Of a stretch of DNA of 64,000 nt, positions 1 to 8,295 are shown one piece after another. The notes under the pieces are model-generated. The model saw only the letters and a program-made list of their open reading frames with translations. It did no database searches and had not been told where the DNA came from. The DNA is taken from the NCBI GenBank assembly GCA_013298565.1, contig JAAFIC010000005.1, positions 1-64,000 of the forward strand, written 5' to 3'. The translations under genes were made by a program, and so were the position numbers. How positions within the stretch are numbered: position 1 is the stretch's first letter; each line of letters begins with the position of its first letter. Source of the DNA: Alphaproteobacteria bacterium. GTDB taxonomy: Bacteria; Pseudomonadota; Alphaproteobacteria; Elsterales; Elsteraceae.

Positions 1-78
1 CAGCCGCCCCGTCACGATGAACGTCGTGAGGGCCGCAAGGGCGGGCACCAACAGCAGCACGAAAAGCGGGGGCATCAT
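1..78 (-). CDS. N-terminus of a membrane protein (cut by window edge)
   Basis: An open frame runs off the left edge from an ATG at 78 (a second ATG follows at 75). The 26 visible residues are almost all hydrophobic (Met-Met-Pro-Pro then a run of Leu, Val and Ala), so this looks like a first membrane segment or signal anchor. Too little is visible to name a family; it resembles the start of polytopic glycosyltransferase-type membrane proteins, but that is only an impression. Confidence 0.5.
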   Translation of the reverse strand, partial: MMPPLFVLLLVPALAALTTFIVTGRL

Positions 79-138
79 AGAGCGCGGTTATAGCGGGGGG
101 CGGCGGGGGTGGCTATGGGGTTTTGCGGGGGGCTGGTG

Positions 139-420
139 CTAGCGTCGCTCGGCCAGCCGGTAAACTGCCTCTCCTGCCCGTCGCCCGACCGCGATCACCA
201 AAACAATGAACTGCTGGTCTCTTACCTCATAAACCAAACGATACCCTGCCGCCCGTAGTTTGATCTTATAGCGATCTGGGTGGCCATTGAGTTTGCTGGA
301 AGCAACACGCGGCCCGTCCAGGCGTTCCGCAAGCTTCTTTTTGAATACCGCGCGAAGGCTGGGGTCAAGCTTACGCCACTCACGCAGCGCCTCCTCCAAA
401 AACGCGAGCTTATAGATCAT
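139..420 (-). CDS. RelE/StbE-type toxin
   Basis: This 93-residue protein has the RelE/ParE fold pattern: an N-terminal helical pair (LAFLEEALREWRKLD), a central lysine/arginine-rich strand region (DRYKIKLRAAGYRLVYEV) and a final strand (FIVLVIAVGRR). RelE-family toxins are ribosome-dependent or free mRNA endonucleases. I place the start at the ATG at 420 rather than the longer frame from 465, because MIYKLAF matches the usual beginning of the family and the gene then overlaps the antitoxin end (410) by 11 bases, typical of translationally coupled pairs. The order is antitoxin first, toxin second. Confidence 0.8.
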   Translation of the reverse strand: MIYKLAFLEEALREWRKLDPSLRAVFKKKLAERLDGPRVASSKLNGHPDRYKIKLRAAGYRLVYEVRDQQFIVLVIAVGRRAGEAVYRLAERR

Positions 421-658
421 CCAGACTGACCGGGATGATCGTCTGGCCTTGCCGGGCGTCGGCAAGACGGTTCAACTCGGCATCTTCGATACGGTCCAAC
501 AAAGCCTCGAACGCCTCGGCTGGGATCATATAAAAAGCGGGGGTATTTTGATCGAACACGGCAACGGCCCCGCCCTCACCCGCCGCGAGCGTTTGCAGCG
601 GGTCGCGCTGAACGTCCGCGAGGCTTGCCGTCATGGTGGTGTGAATGGCTTGGGTCAT
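410..658 (-). CDS. RelB/StbD (Phd/YefM-like) antitoxin
   Basis: An 82-residue protein beginning MTQAIHTTMTASLADVQRDP. The N-terminal half has the Phd/YefM-like DNA-binding pattern with the family phrase VFDQNTPAFYMIPAEAFEAL; the acidic C-terminal tail (DDL) would contact the toxin. It is the first gene of the pair and probably represses its own promoter together with the toxin. The start at 658 gives this conserved N-terminus; a longer frame reaches 745 but its extra residues look like upstream non-coding sequence. Stop and toxin start overlap by 11 bases. Confidence 0.78.
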   Translation of the reverse strand: MTQAIHTTMTASLADVQRDPLQTLAAGEGGAVAVFDQNTPAFYMIPAEAFEALLDRIEDAELNRLADARQGQTIIPVSLDDL

Positions 659-692
659 GGTTGCCCCTGTTCTCGAAATTAACACTCTAATC

Positions 693-1334
693 TTACGCTG
701 AATCAACCAACCCTGCCAGCGCTGCGCCGAAACGCTCGGCGGCAATCCGTGCCGGCCAAGGCTCCCACGGTAGGCCGCCGTAGACCGAGTTCAGCGGATC
801 GACCGATAGCGGCGGCGTGCGGATGCCCAAGGCTTCGCGGCACTCGGCCAGAGTCCAACCTGCCACGAACACGGCTTCGGCAGCGGCGGCGCGTTTGTCG
901 GCGGCTTTGATCGGCTTCGTCCACGCGGGCGGCAGGAGCGCGGGCAGGCCGAAACGATGGTGAACTGCCGTCTGTAGGGCTTGATCCAGCGCCTTATAGC
1001 CCTCGCCCAGAAAAGGCTTCAGCGGCGAAATCGGATCGAAGCAGACGCCCAAACACTCCGACGCATCGTGCAGCAGAAAGGCGAGTTTTTGCGGCACGGT
1101 GAGCGGTTTTACCGCTTCCGCCTCGCCAATTGCCAGCACAGTGAGCGAATGTTGCGCTACCGACAGCGGCCACTCCCACACCGAATGCCCGCCCCAGCGC
1201 ACAGTGCGCGCGGCCCCAATCGCTAAATCCGACGCTTCAAAGTCGAACGGTGTCGGATCGAGCAAATTCAGCCTGCGCCCAGACGGCAGGCGTACCCAGG
1301 CGCGTTTGGTCGGGGGCTTGTGGATGGAGGGCAT
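693..1334 (-). CDS. HD-domain phosphohydrolase (YfbR-like)
   Basis: A 213-residue protein with the metal-binding HD signature: His62 (in VAQHSLTV), His89-Asp90 (in LLHDASE) and a later Asp near residue 145 (KAADKRAAAAEA). The spacing fits the HD families that include 5'-deoxynucleotidases such as YfbR, so it probably removes phosphate from nucleotides, although the substrate cannot be read from sequence. Its ATG directly abuts the TAG of mutY (1335-1337) with no gap, so the two are almost certainly cotranscribed. A nucleotide-pool or repair-linked role is inferred from this only. Confidence 0.75.
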   Translation of the reverse strand: MPSIHKPPTKRAWVRLPSGRRLNLLDPTPFDFEASDLAIGAARTVRWGGHSVWEWPLSVAQHSLTVLAIGEAEAVKPLTVPQKLAFLLHDASECLGVCFDPISPLKPFLGEGYKALDQALQTAVHHRFGLPALLPPAWTKPIKAADKRAAAAEAVFVAGWTLAECREALGIRTPPLSVDPLNSVYGGLPWEPWPARIAAERFGAALAGLVDSA

Positions 1335-2375
1335 CTATTTCCCGAACACCGCTTTCGCCACTTTGCGAAACAGCGTGGGCACGGCCACTTCGCCGAAGCG
1401 ATCCGGCGTAATCCAAGTGCCGAGCTTGGGATCACCAAGGCCCACGGCACCGCGATAGATTTGAAGCTCCAAATGGAAATGCGTGAAGGTGTGGCGCACG
1501 CTGGCATCAAGCTTCTGCCACTCCAGTTTGAGCGGCGCATCGGCAAGCGGGGCCGTGGGGGGCGTGTCGCGCCACTCCGTCCCCGGCACTTCCATCATCC
1601 CGCCGAGCAAGCCCTTTTCTTCCCGTCGCCGCAGCAGTACCGCGCCATCTTTGCGGACAAGCCAAAAGACGGCACCGTAGCGCGTGGGTTTGTCAGGTTT
1701 TGCCGTTTTGACCGGAAAGCGCTCGGGATCGTCGGAAATCCGCGCGATGCAGGCACCCGATACCGGGCAGAGGCCGCAGGTGGGGCGGCGCGGGGTGCAG
1801 ACCATCGCGCCTAAATCCATCATCGCCTGAGCATAATCGCCGGGGCGGGCTTGCGGGGTAAGGTCCGTCACCAAGATTTTCAGGCGCGGTTTTGCGGCTG
1901 GCAGAGGGTCTTCTACCGCAAACAGCCGCGAGACAACCCGCTCAATATTACCGTCCATCACTGCCGCCGGACGGTCGAAGGCAATCGCCGCAATCGCTGC
2001 CGCCGTATAGTCGCCAATACCGGGCAGCAGGCGCAGGGCTGCTTCGTTGGAGGGGAAAACCCCGCGATGCCGGGCGACGACCATCGCCGCGCATTTGTGC
2101 AGATTGCGGGCGCGGGCGTAATAGCCGAGGCCCGCCCACTCGGTTAGCACGGCATCGAGCGGCGCTTGGGCTAAATCCTGCACAGTGGGCCAGCGCGCCA
2201 GGAAGCGCCGATAATAGTCGGCCACCGTCTGCACGGTTGTTTGTTGGAGCATCACTTCCGATAGCCAGACGGAGTAGGGGTCCGCAATCTCGCCCGGCTC
2301 TGCCCGCCACGGCAAGCGGCGGCGGTTATGATCGTACCAAGCGAGAATTTGATCCGCATGTGCGGGGTGGGTCAT
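1335..2375 (-). CDS. mutY: A/G-specific adenine DNA glycosylase
   Basis: MutY removes adenine mispaired with 8-oxoguanine in base excision repair. The 346-residue protein (start at the ATG at 2375, MTHPAHAD) has catalytic Glu40 (SEVMLQQT), the helix-hairpin-helix LPGIGDYTAAAI at about 117-128, catalytic Asp141 (VMDGNIERV), and the 4Fe-4S cluster cysteines 193, 200, 203 and 209 in the exact C-x6-C-x2-C-x5-C pattern. The C-terminal third is the NUDIX-like 8-oxoG recognition domain (about 225-346). It is divergent from the DciA-like gene, 27 bases away, and is followed directly by the HD hydrolase. Confidence 0.97.
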   Translation of the reverse strand: MTHPAHADQILAWYDHNRRRLPWRAEPGEIADPYSVWLSEVMLQQTTVQTVADYYRRFLARWPTVQDLAQAPLDAVLTEWAGLGYYARARNLHKCAAMVVARHRGVFPSNEAALRLLPGIGDYTAAAIAAIAFDRPAAVMDGNIERVVSRLFAVEDPLPAAKPRLKILVTDLTPQARPGDYAQAMMDLGAMVCTPRRPTCGLCPVSGACIARISDDPERFPVKTAKPDKPTRYGAVFWLVRKDGAVLLRRREEKGLLGGMMEVPGTEWRDTPPTAPLADAPLKLEWQKLDASVRHTFTHFHLELQIYRGAVGLGDPKLGTWITPDRFGEVAVPTLFRKVAKAVFGK

Positions 2376-2402
2376 GCCATCGAACCGTGATAAGCAGACG
2401 GC

Positions 2403-2939
2403 ATGGTTCGCCGTCCTCAAACTTCATCGCAACAGATAGCGCCCTCCCCGGCTGGGGTCGAGGGGGCAAAGCCACAAACGCGCCCCTGGAAAGCCGGGCC
2501 GCGTGCTTTATCGGTCGATCTTGCGAAGGTCGCGCGCCCCGCCGCGCGCAAATTCGGTTTTGCCGACGCTCGCATTCTGGCCGATTGGCCAACGATCATC
2601 GGCGAGGCGATTGCGCGGATGACGCTGCCGCTGGCGGTCAAGCGCGATAAAACCGGGGACCGCCGCACGCTGGTATTGAAATGCAGCGCCGCCGCTGCCC
2701 CGCTTATTCAGCATTACACACAGCAGATTCTGGAGCGGGTGAACACCCACTACGGGTTTTCTGCCGTAACCCACCTTCAGATGAAACAAGGCCCAATCCC
2801 GCTACCGCCCGTCCCCCCCAAACCGCGCCCGCCTTTGTCGGCGGAGGCGGAGGCGGCGTTGCAGATGAAGGTGAGCGGTATCGAGAATGAGGGACTGCGG
2901 GAGGCGCTCTACGCTTTGGGCTTTGTGCTGGGAGAATGA
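2403..2939 (+). CDS. DUF721 / DciA-like replicative helicase-associated protein
   Basis: The 178-residue protein has the DUF721 core at about 30-110 (ILADWPTIIGEAIARMTLPL, then a strand-rich stretch TLVLKCSAAAAPLIQHYTQQILERVN). DUF721 includes DciA, which helps load DnaB in bacteria lacking DnaC. Alphaproteobacterial members often carry a second small domain; here a Pro-rich linker (IPLPPVPPKPRPP) leads to a helical tail. It is transcribed divergently from mutY, a common alphaproteobacterial pairing. The usual next gene, a DsbA-like oxidoreductase, is here 5.3 kb downstream (see findings). Confidence 0.8.
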   Translation: MVRRPQTSSQQIAPSPAGVEGAKPQTRPWKAGPRALSVDLAKVARPAARKFGFADARILADWPTIIGEAIARMTLPLAVKRDKTGDRRTLVLKCSAAAAPLIQHYTQQILERVNTHYGFSAVTHLQMKQGPIPLPPVPPKPRPPLSAEAEAALQMKVSGIENEGLREALYALGFVLGE

Positions 2940-3128
2940 CTCAGTCTCGCTGTCAAAGCTGTGTTTTAGGGCAGCGTGTGTAGAGAGGACATGAGAAGCG
3001 CATTCCACACCCATCACGAGGCATCGATTTTTTTATTGACTAAGTGAAATTTTTAGGATTACGCGCTTGTTTTTTTTGCTCTTAGCATGTATTTAGACAA
3101 GGGCCTAATTTTATGATGAGGGTTGTTT

Positions 3129-4337
3129 ATGATGGCGAGCCTCCAGTTCAAAAACCCTTTTCGTCCAGGTGCTGGTCATATGCCGCCATATCTTGCCGGG
3201 CGCGAGGCTGAGGAGCGACAGTTCCGTCGTTTGCTGGAGCAAGACACGATTCTAGAAAATCTTGTGTTGACTGGGCTGCGTGGGGTTGGAAAAACTGTTT
3301 TGCTCGAAAAGTTCAAGCCAATTGCCATTCAAGAGAATTGGCTTTGGGTCGGGACCGATCTTTCCGAAACGATTAGTGTCAGTGAGAATAATTTAGCTAT
3401 CCGTTTGATAACGGATCTTTCGGTAGTCACCTCAAGTTTTATGATAAAAATAGGTGAAAAACAGGGTATGGGTTTTGCTGGCTCTTCAGAAAAACTTGTC
3501 CAGCCGATAAATTATAGTTTTCTAGTGAAGATTTATGAAGAAACTCCCGGTTTAGTTTCCGATAAAATTAAAGCGGTTCTTGAGTTTACGTGGTCAATTG
3601 TGCGCGACACGGATCGCCGTGGCATTATATTCGCTTACGATGAAGCTCAAAATCTTTCCGATCACGCTCAAAAAGATCAGTTTCCCCTTTCAGTAATGCT
3701 GGATGTTTTTCAATCAATTCAAAGGAAGAATATCCCGTTCATGCTGGCCCTTGTAGGTCTTCCGACCCTCTTCCCTAAGCTTGTCGAGGCTCGTACATAT
3801 GCCGAGCGTATGTTTCGTGTTCTAACCTTAGATAGGTTAAGCGATAGTGACCGGAAGGAAGCCATTGAGAGGCCAGTTAGAGACGCTAACTGCCCGATAA
3901 CATTCAAACCTAAGTCTGTTGAAGTTATCTCTGACATATCAGGGGGGTATCCGTATTTTATACAATTTATCTGCCGAGAGGTATACGATATCTGGATTCA
4001 GAGGATGAATGAAGGGTCGGAAACCTCTATACCGGAAGATGAAATCATTAGAAAACTCGACACCGATTTCTTTGCGGGCCGGTGGGCGCGTGCGACCGAT
4101 CGTCAGCGCGAACTGCTATCTGTAATTGCAAATCTTGAAAATTGTGATGGTGAGTTTACGGTTCAAGAAATTGCAGATTTATCCGGTAATTTCTTGAATA
4201 AAGGTTTCAGTAATAGCCACATTAGTCAGATGTTGTCAAAATTAACTGAGAGTGGTTTAATATATAAAAATAGGCATGGAAAATATTCTTTTGCCGTTCC
4301 ATTAATGTCCGGATTTGTGCGTCGTCAGGGCGCATAG
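3129..4337 (+). CDS. Orphan AAA (ORC/CDC6-like) ATPase with C-terminal winged helix
   Basis: About 402 residues. A Walker A motif lies at about 49-57 (GLRGVGKTV) and Walker B at 171-172 (IIFAYDEAQ), giving a P-loop AAA ATPase of the AAA_16/ORC type. The C-terminal 80 residues look like a winged-helix DNA-binding domain (FTVQEIADLSG ... HISQMLSKLTESGLIYKN). The ATG at 3129 or 3132 is preferred over an in-frame TTG at 3123. The gene and its flanks are clearly AT-richer than the neighbours, with many AAT, TTA and ATA codons, which suggests recent transfer. No partner gene lies beside it, so function (plasmid-type, phage-derived or defence-related) is open. Confidence 0.75.
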   Translation: MMASLQFKNPFRPGAGHMPPYLAGREAEERQFRRLLEQDTILENLVLTGLRGVGKTVLLEKFKPIAIQENWLWVGTDLSETISVSENNLAIRLITDLSVVTSSFMIKIGEKQGMGFAGSSEKLVQPINYSFLVKIYEETPGLVSDKIKAVLEFTWSIVRDTDRRGIIFAYDEAQNLSDHAQKDQFPLSVMLDVFQSIQRKNIPFMLALVGLPTLFPKLVEARTYAERMFRVLTLDRLSDSDRKEAIERPVRDANCPITFKPKSVEVISDISGGYPYFIQFICREVYDIWIQRMNEGSETSIPEDEIIRKLDTDFFAGRWARATDRQRELLSVIANLENCDGEFTVQEIADLSGNFLNKGFSNSHISQMLSKLTESGLIYKNRHGKYSFAVPLMSGFVRRQGA

Positions 4338-4539
4338 CTATATCAGGGCTATCATCTGATGTTATTTAAAATAGCTTCATTAAAGAGCAACGACTTGATA
4401 GTTTATAGTCATATGCAGTCGAGGGTCATCTACTTAAAGAAACGTCAATATCGCTGCCCTTCTGTCGCAAAAGCACATTGCGCTGCGCTGCAACCTATCG
4501 CACACTCTCGGCAATTCGTCTCGTTTTAGGACTATCCCG

Positions 4540-7500
4540 ATGGTTCGCTCTGCCGCCAAGCTCCGTTCTGTGCCGCTCAATCCTCCGAACAACAGTGCTC
4601 TGCCGGAGGTGAGCGTTGGGGAAATTTGGTTTCCGGCGGATGAAACCGCCAACGCGGCGGCGCTGCACACAACCCTAACCGAGCGGCTGACGGGGCTGCG
4701 CGCGCGCGCAGAGTTGGACCCGTTCGGCGACCCGATCCTCATGCTGGCGCTCGATGTTACCCGGATGCTCGATAAGGCCGAGGTCACGGCGAGCGGGGTT
4801 GAGCAACTTGTACAGCACCTGACCGGGCGGAGTTTTGCCGCGCGGGCCGAGCATCTGGCGGCTTATCTTGGCGAAACCGAGGCGGCGGCGAACGATGCGC
4901 GGCTGGCAGCCTTGTTACGCTCAGTCGCCGAAAACCGCAGTTTTGAAGCGTTTGCGGCACAGGTGGAAAGCCTGCACTATGGCATCGTTTTCACCGCACA
5001 TCCCACCTTCTCCACGGGCCTTGAGTTGTCGCGGGCGATGGCGGCCCTGGCGACGGGGCGGGATAGCAGCGGCGCGGTTATTTCCGAGGAAGCGCGTGCG
5101 GCCCTCATGCAGGCGGTTAGCCTTGCCGATCACCGCCCGCCGCGCGATCTTACCCTCAGTGTCGAGCATAGCTGGTGCCTGGAGGCCCTGGGCCACGCCC
5201 AAACCGCGCTGGAACGGCTGCACGGCCTTGTGCTGCGGGTTGCGCGCGAGTGCTATCCGGCGCGCTGGACGGAGCTGTCGCCGCGCCTTGTGTCGCTGGC
5301 GACCTGGGTGGGGTACGATCACGATGGCCGGGCGGACATCACTTGGGCCGATACGCTGCGCCTACGCTTGATCGTTAAACAAGCACAGTTTCAACGTCAC
5401 CGCCGCACGCTCAACGGGTTGATTAAGGAAGCAGGGACGGGGGCCACAGCCACCGTTCTGGAACTGCTGGAATCGCTGCTGGCGCTCGCTGAAAAGCAGG
5501 TGGCCGACCAGATCCGCGCGGCGGTTGTTGCTGGGCAAAGCCTGGAAGACGCGCAACGCTTTGCCTTTACCTTAGTGCAGGGAATGGAAACCGCGCTGGT
5601 CGATAGCCACCGGCTCGTCGCGCTCACCACCCGCGCGCTGGAGCAGAATCTGGCGGAGGACGGGGCATTGGCCGAGCGGCTATCGGTGCTAAAAGCCTCG
5701 CTCGCGCTGCATGGGTTAGGGGCGGGGCATAGCCATTTTCGCCTCAACTCCACGCAGTTGCACAACGCTATCCGTCGCCAAGTGGGGCTTGAAACCGGCC
5801 CAGAAGACCCGGCGCACCGCCGCAGCTACTATAACGCCATCAATGATCTGATGGAGCGCGTGCAGCCGGTGAGCATCAACGTCGGCTCGTTGTTGGCGGA
5901 GCAAGCGTCGGCAAAGCGCATGTTCATGATGATCGCCGAGCTTGCCAAAGCCATCGACCGGGAAACGCCGATCCGCTTTCTCATTGCTGAAACGGAAAGC
6001 GCTTTCACGCTGCTGACGGCGCTTTATTACGCCAAGCTGTTCGGCCTTGAAGAGCAAATCGAAATCTCGCCGCTGTTCGAGACCGTCTATGCCCTGGAGC
6101 ATGGCGACCGGATTGTTGAGGACGCGCTACGCTCCCCCCATTACCGCGCCTATGTGCAGAAGTCCGGCAAGCTCTGCATTCAGTTTGGCTACTCCGATTC
6201 AGGGCGCTATATCGGCCAGTTGGCGGCGACCTTCCATATCGAACGCTTGCGCCTGCGCCTCGCCGCTGTTTTGCAACGGCTGGGGCTATCGGGCGTGCAG
6301 GTGGTGTTTTTCAATACACACGGCGAGTCCATCGGGCGCGGGGGGCATCCGACCAGCCTAACCGACCGGCTGCATTATCTGGCCCCGCCGTTCAGCCGCG
6401 CCGAGTTTTTGGCCAATGGCATTACGGTGAAGGAAGAGAGTAGCTTTCAGGGCGGCGACGGCTATCTGCTGTTCCAATCGCCCGATCTTGCCTATGCGGC
6501 GGTGGCGCGAATCGTCGAGGCTACCCTTGTGCCAAGCCAGGAAGCAGAGAACGATCCCATCTACGGCCAGGGCGATTTCTCCACCGAGTTTTTTGTCACG
6601 GTGAAGCAGTTCTTCAGCGAGTTGGTGGACGATCCGAATTACGCGACGCTGCTGGGGGCCTATGGAACTTCCATGCTGTATCGAACCGGCTCGCGCCCAG
6701 TTAAGCGCCAGTCGGAATCCTGGGGCCGCGTGCCGGACCTGTCGCACCCCTCGCAACTGCGCGCCATTCCCAACAATGGCGTGTTGCAGCAGTTGGGCCT
6801 GCTGGCGAACACGATTGGCGGCCTTGGGCGGGCGATGAGCAAAGACCCAGACCTGTGCGCCGCCTTGCTCAAATCCTCCCCGCGCTTCCGCCGGGCGATG
6901 GCCTTGGTCGAACATGGTATGTCGGTCAGCGATCTCGATGTGATGCGCGCTTATATCGACACGCTCGATGCCGGCATGTGGCTGCACCGTTCGGGGCGCA
7001 CCAAACTGCCGCAGCGGCGCGAAGAGTTGCGGACGGTCGCCCGCCACCTGGAGCGGCTTGATTCGCACCATCGGCTCACGAAAGTCTTCCGCAAGCTCCA
7101 AGGCGACTTTCTCACCTTGCGCGATCACCTCGCTTACTGCCGCAGCCAGGGGCTTGACGTGCCACAAGTAGGGCTGAAAGAGGCACAGCGGGATGATTTA
7201 GTGCTGCTGCACGCCATTCGGGTTGCGTTGATCCACCGCATCTTCCTGCTAGCCACCCATGTGCCGGATTTCAGCCCGCAGCATGGCACGACCTTCGAGG
7301 AAATGTTCGCCCGCATTCTGCATTTGGATGTGGAGCCGGTGCTGGATTTCTTGGACGACGTGTTCCCGGCGCGGCCCAATGCCGATGCCCCTGCCGCGCT
7401 CGATTTCGGCGAACCCGCCAGCTATCGCGGCGGCGCGGGGCAAACCTACGAGGCCGAACACGAACGCCTGTTCCGGCCCATGCGCGGCTGTTTCGAGTTG

Positions 7501-7551
7501 ATCCGCCGTATTGGCACGGCCATTACCTATCAGATTGGCGCGGTGGGGTAG
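4540..7551 (+). CDS. ppc: Divergent phosphoenolpyruvate carboxylase homologue
   Basis: PEPC makes oxaloacetate from PEP and bicarbonate to refill the TCA cycle. This 1003-residue protein is longer than most bacterial PEPCs (about 880-930) and keeps the family framework: FTAHPT with His154, GYSDS with metal ligand Asp553, an ETVYALEHGD region, HGESIGRGG with His594 and Arg600, and an LRAIP motif. Several usually fixed positions differ: HPTE/Q is HPTF (Phe157), the Lys of GYSDSxK is Arg556, and the HGRGG loop carrying a catalytic Arg is shortened to HGES. The C-terminal end lacks the usual NTG. It belongs to the family, but its activity is uncertain. The start ATG has an AGGA sequence 9 bases upstream. 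Confidence 0.85.
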   Translation: MVRSAAKLRSVPLNPPNNSALPEVSVGEIWFPADETANAAALHTTLTERLTGLRARAELDPFGDPILMLALDVTRMLDKAEVTASGVEQLVQHLTGRSFAARAEHLAAYLGETEAAANDARLAALLRSVAENRSFEAFAAQVESLHYGIVFTAHPTFSTGLELSRAMAALATGRDSSGAVISEEARAALMQAVSLADHRPPRDLTLSVEHSWCLEALGHAQTALERLHGLVLRVARECYPARWTELSPRLVSLATWVGYDHDGRADITWADTLRLRLIVKQAQFQRHRRTLNGLIKEAGTGATATVLELLESLLALAEKQVADQIRAAVVAGQSLEDAQRFAFTLVQGMETALVDSHRLVALTTRALEQNLAEDGALAERLSVLKASLALHGLGAGHSHFRLNSTQLHNAIRRQVGLETGPEDPAHRRSYYNAINDLMERVQPVSINVGSLLAEQASAKRMFMMIAELAKAIDRETPIRFLIAETESAFTLLTALYYAKLFGLEEQIEISPLFETVYALEHGDRIVEDALRSPHYRAYVQKSGKLCIQFGYSDSGRYIGQLAATFHIERLRLRLAAVLQRLGLSGVQVVFFNTHGESIGRGGHPTSLTDRLHYLAPPFSRAEFLANGITVKEESSFQGGDGYLLFQSPDLAYAAVARIVEATLVPSQEAENDPIYGQGDFSTEFFVTVKQFFSELVDDPNYATLLGAYGTSMLYRTGSRPVKRQSESWGRVPDLSHPSQLRAIPNNGVLQQLGLLANTIGGLGRAMSKDPDLCAALLKSSPRFRRAMALVEHGMSVSDLDVMRAYIDTLDAGMWLHRSGRTKLPQRREELRTVARHLERLDSHHRLTKVFRKLQGDFLTLRDHLAYCRSQGLDVPQVGLKEAQRDDLVLLHAIRVALIHRIFLLATHVPDFSPQHGTTFEEMFARILHLDVEPVLDFLDDVFPARPNADAPAALDFGEPASYRGGAGQTYEAEHERLFRPMRGCFELIRRIGTAITYQIGAVG

Positions 7552-7939
7552 TTTCTTCGGCTTCCCACGGCACTAGATCATCGAGCGTGAGGGCCAGGGC
7601 GTGCGCGAGTTTGTGCATCGCCGCCAAGCTGCCCGGTTTGGCCCCGCACTCGATTTCGGAAATATAGGGAATGGAAACGCCGCTTCGGGCCGAAAGCGCG
7701 CTTTGAGTAAAGCCGCGATGCTCCCGCCATATCCGCAGCGGTGTCTCGCCCGTCATCAGCCTCTTTGCAATCTCGATGGGAACGGCTTCGATCTCCCCAG
7801 CCGTTAGCGCCGCCATAGCTTGGGCAATCCGGCCTGAATCCGCCATATCTTCCAGAGTATCTTGCAGAACGGTCCAATCGGCGCGGTTGAGCGTCACCGT
7901 GTCGGCGGTTTCAGAGAGGGGTTTTGGCCATGCGCTCAT
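7523..7939 (-). CDS. XRE-family antitoxin (HigA-like)
   Basis: A 138-residue protein with a helix-turn-helix of the Cro/CI type at about 72-126 (LRIWREHRGFTQSALSARSG then VSIPYISEIECG). The N-terminal 60 residues form a helical extension that would bind the toxin. It follows the RelE-type toxin gene with a 4-base ATGA overlap (7936-7939), the toxin-first order seen in HigBA systems. Its 3' end overlaps the 3' end of the PEPC gene, on the opposite strand, by 29 bases. Confidence 0.82.
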   Translation of the reverse strand: MSAWPKPLSETADTVTLNRADWTVLQDTLEDMADSGRIAQAMAALTAGEIEAVPIEIAKRLMTGETPLRIWREHRGFTQSALSARSGVSIPYISEIECGAKPGSLAAMHKLAHALALTLDDLVPWEAEETTPPRQSDR

Positions 7940-8190
7940 GTGTACACCTGTCCTCTAATCTCGACGGTTGTTACCGTCACCAAATCCGCCTGCACCACGA
8001 CAATATAGAGCGCCCGCCAGTCACCGACTCTTAAGCGATACTCGGACCGCCCTACGAGCTTTCTCACATTAGCTTGAGGAGAAAAAGGCGCTGCTGCAAT
8101 CTCTTCGAGCCGCTCTACCATTCGCAGGCGCTGTTTCGGCGGCATACGCGCGAGGCCCGTCAGGGCGGCTTTTGTTAGTTGCAGCCTCAT
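7936..8190 (-). CDS. RelE/HigB-type toxin
   Basis: An 84-residue protein with the RelE fold pattern: helices (ALTGLARMPPKQRLRMVERL), then strands with the conserved arginines (GRSEYRLRVGDWRALYIVV) and a final strand ending in EIRGQVYT. RelE/HigB toxins cleave mRNA. It is the first gene of the pair, translationally coupled to the XRE antitoxin through an ATGA overlap. The pair lies in the segment between the PEPC gene and dsbA, which also suggests that segment is accessory. Confidence 0.8.
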   Translation of the reverse strand: MRLQLTKAALTGLARMPPKQRLRMVERLEEIAAAPFSPQANVRKLVGRSEYRLRVGDWRALYIVVVQADLVTVTTVEIRGQVYT

Positions 8191-8295
8191 AAGCTATTCT
8201 GCCATTAGCAGATTTAGAAAACAATCGTTCGCCTAGCCCTTGTTCTGCCACATTGGCCCGATTAGGCTCCCTTCAATCTATTGACCGGAGGTTTT

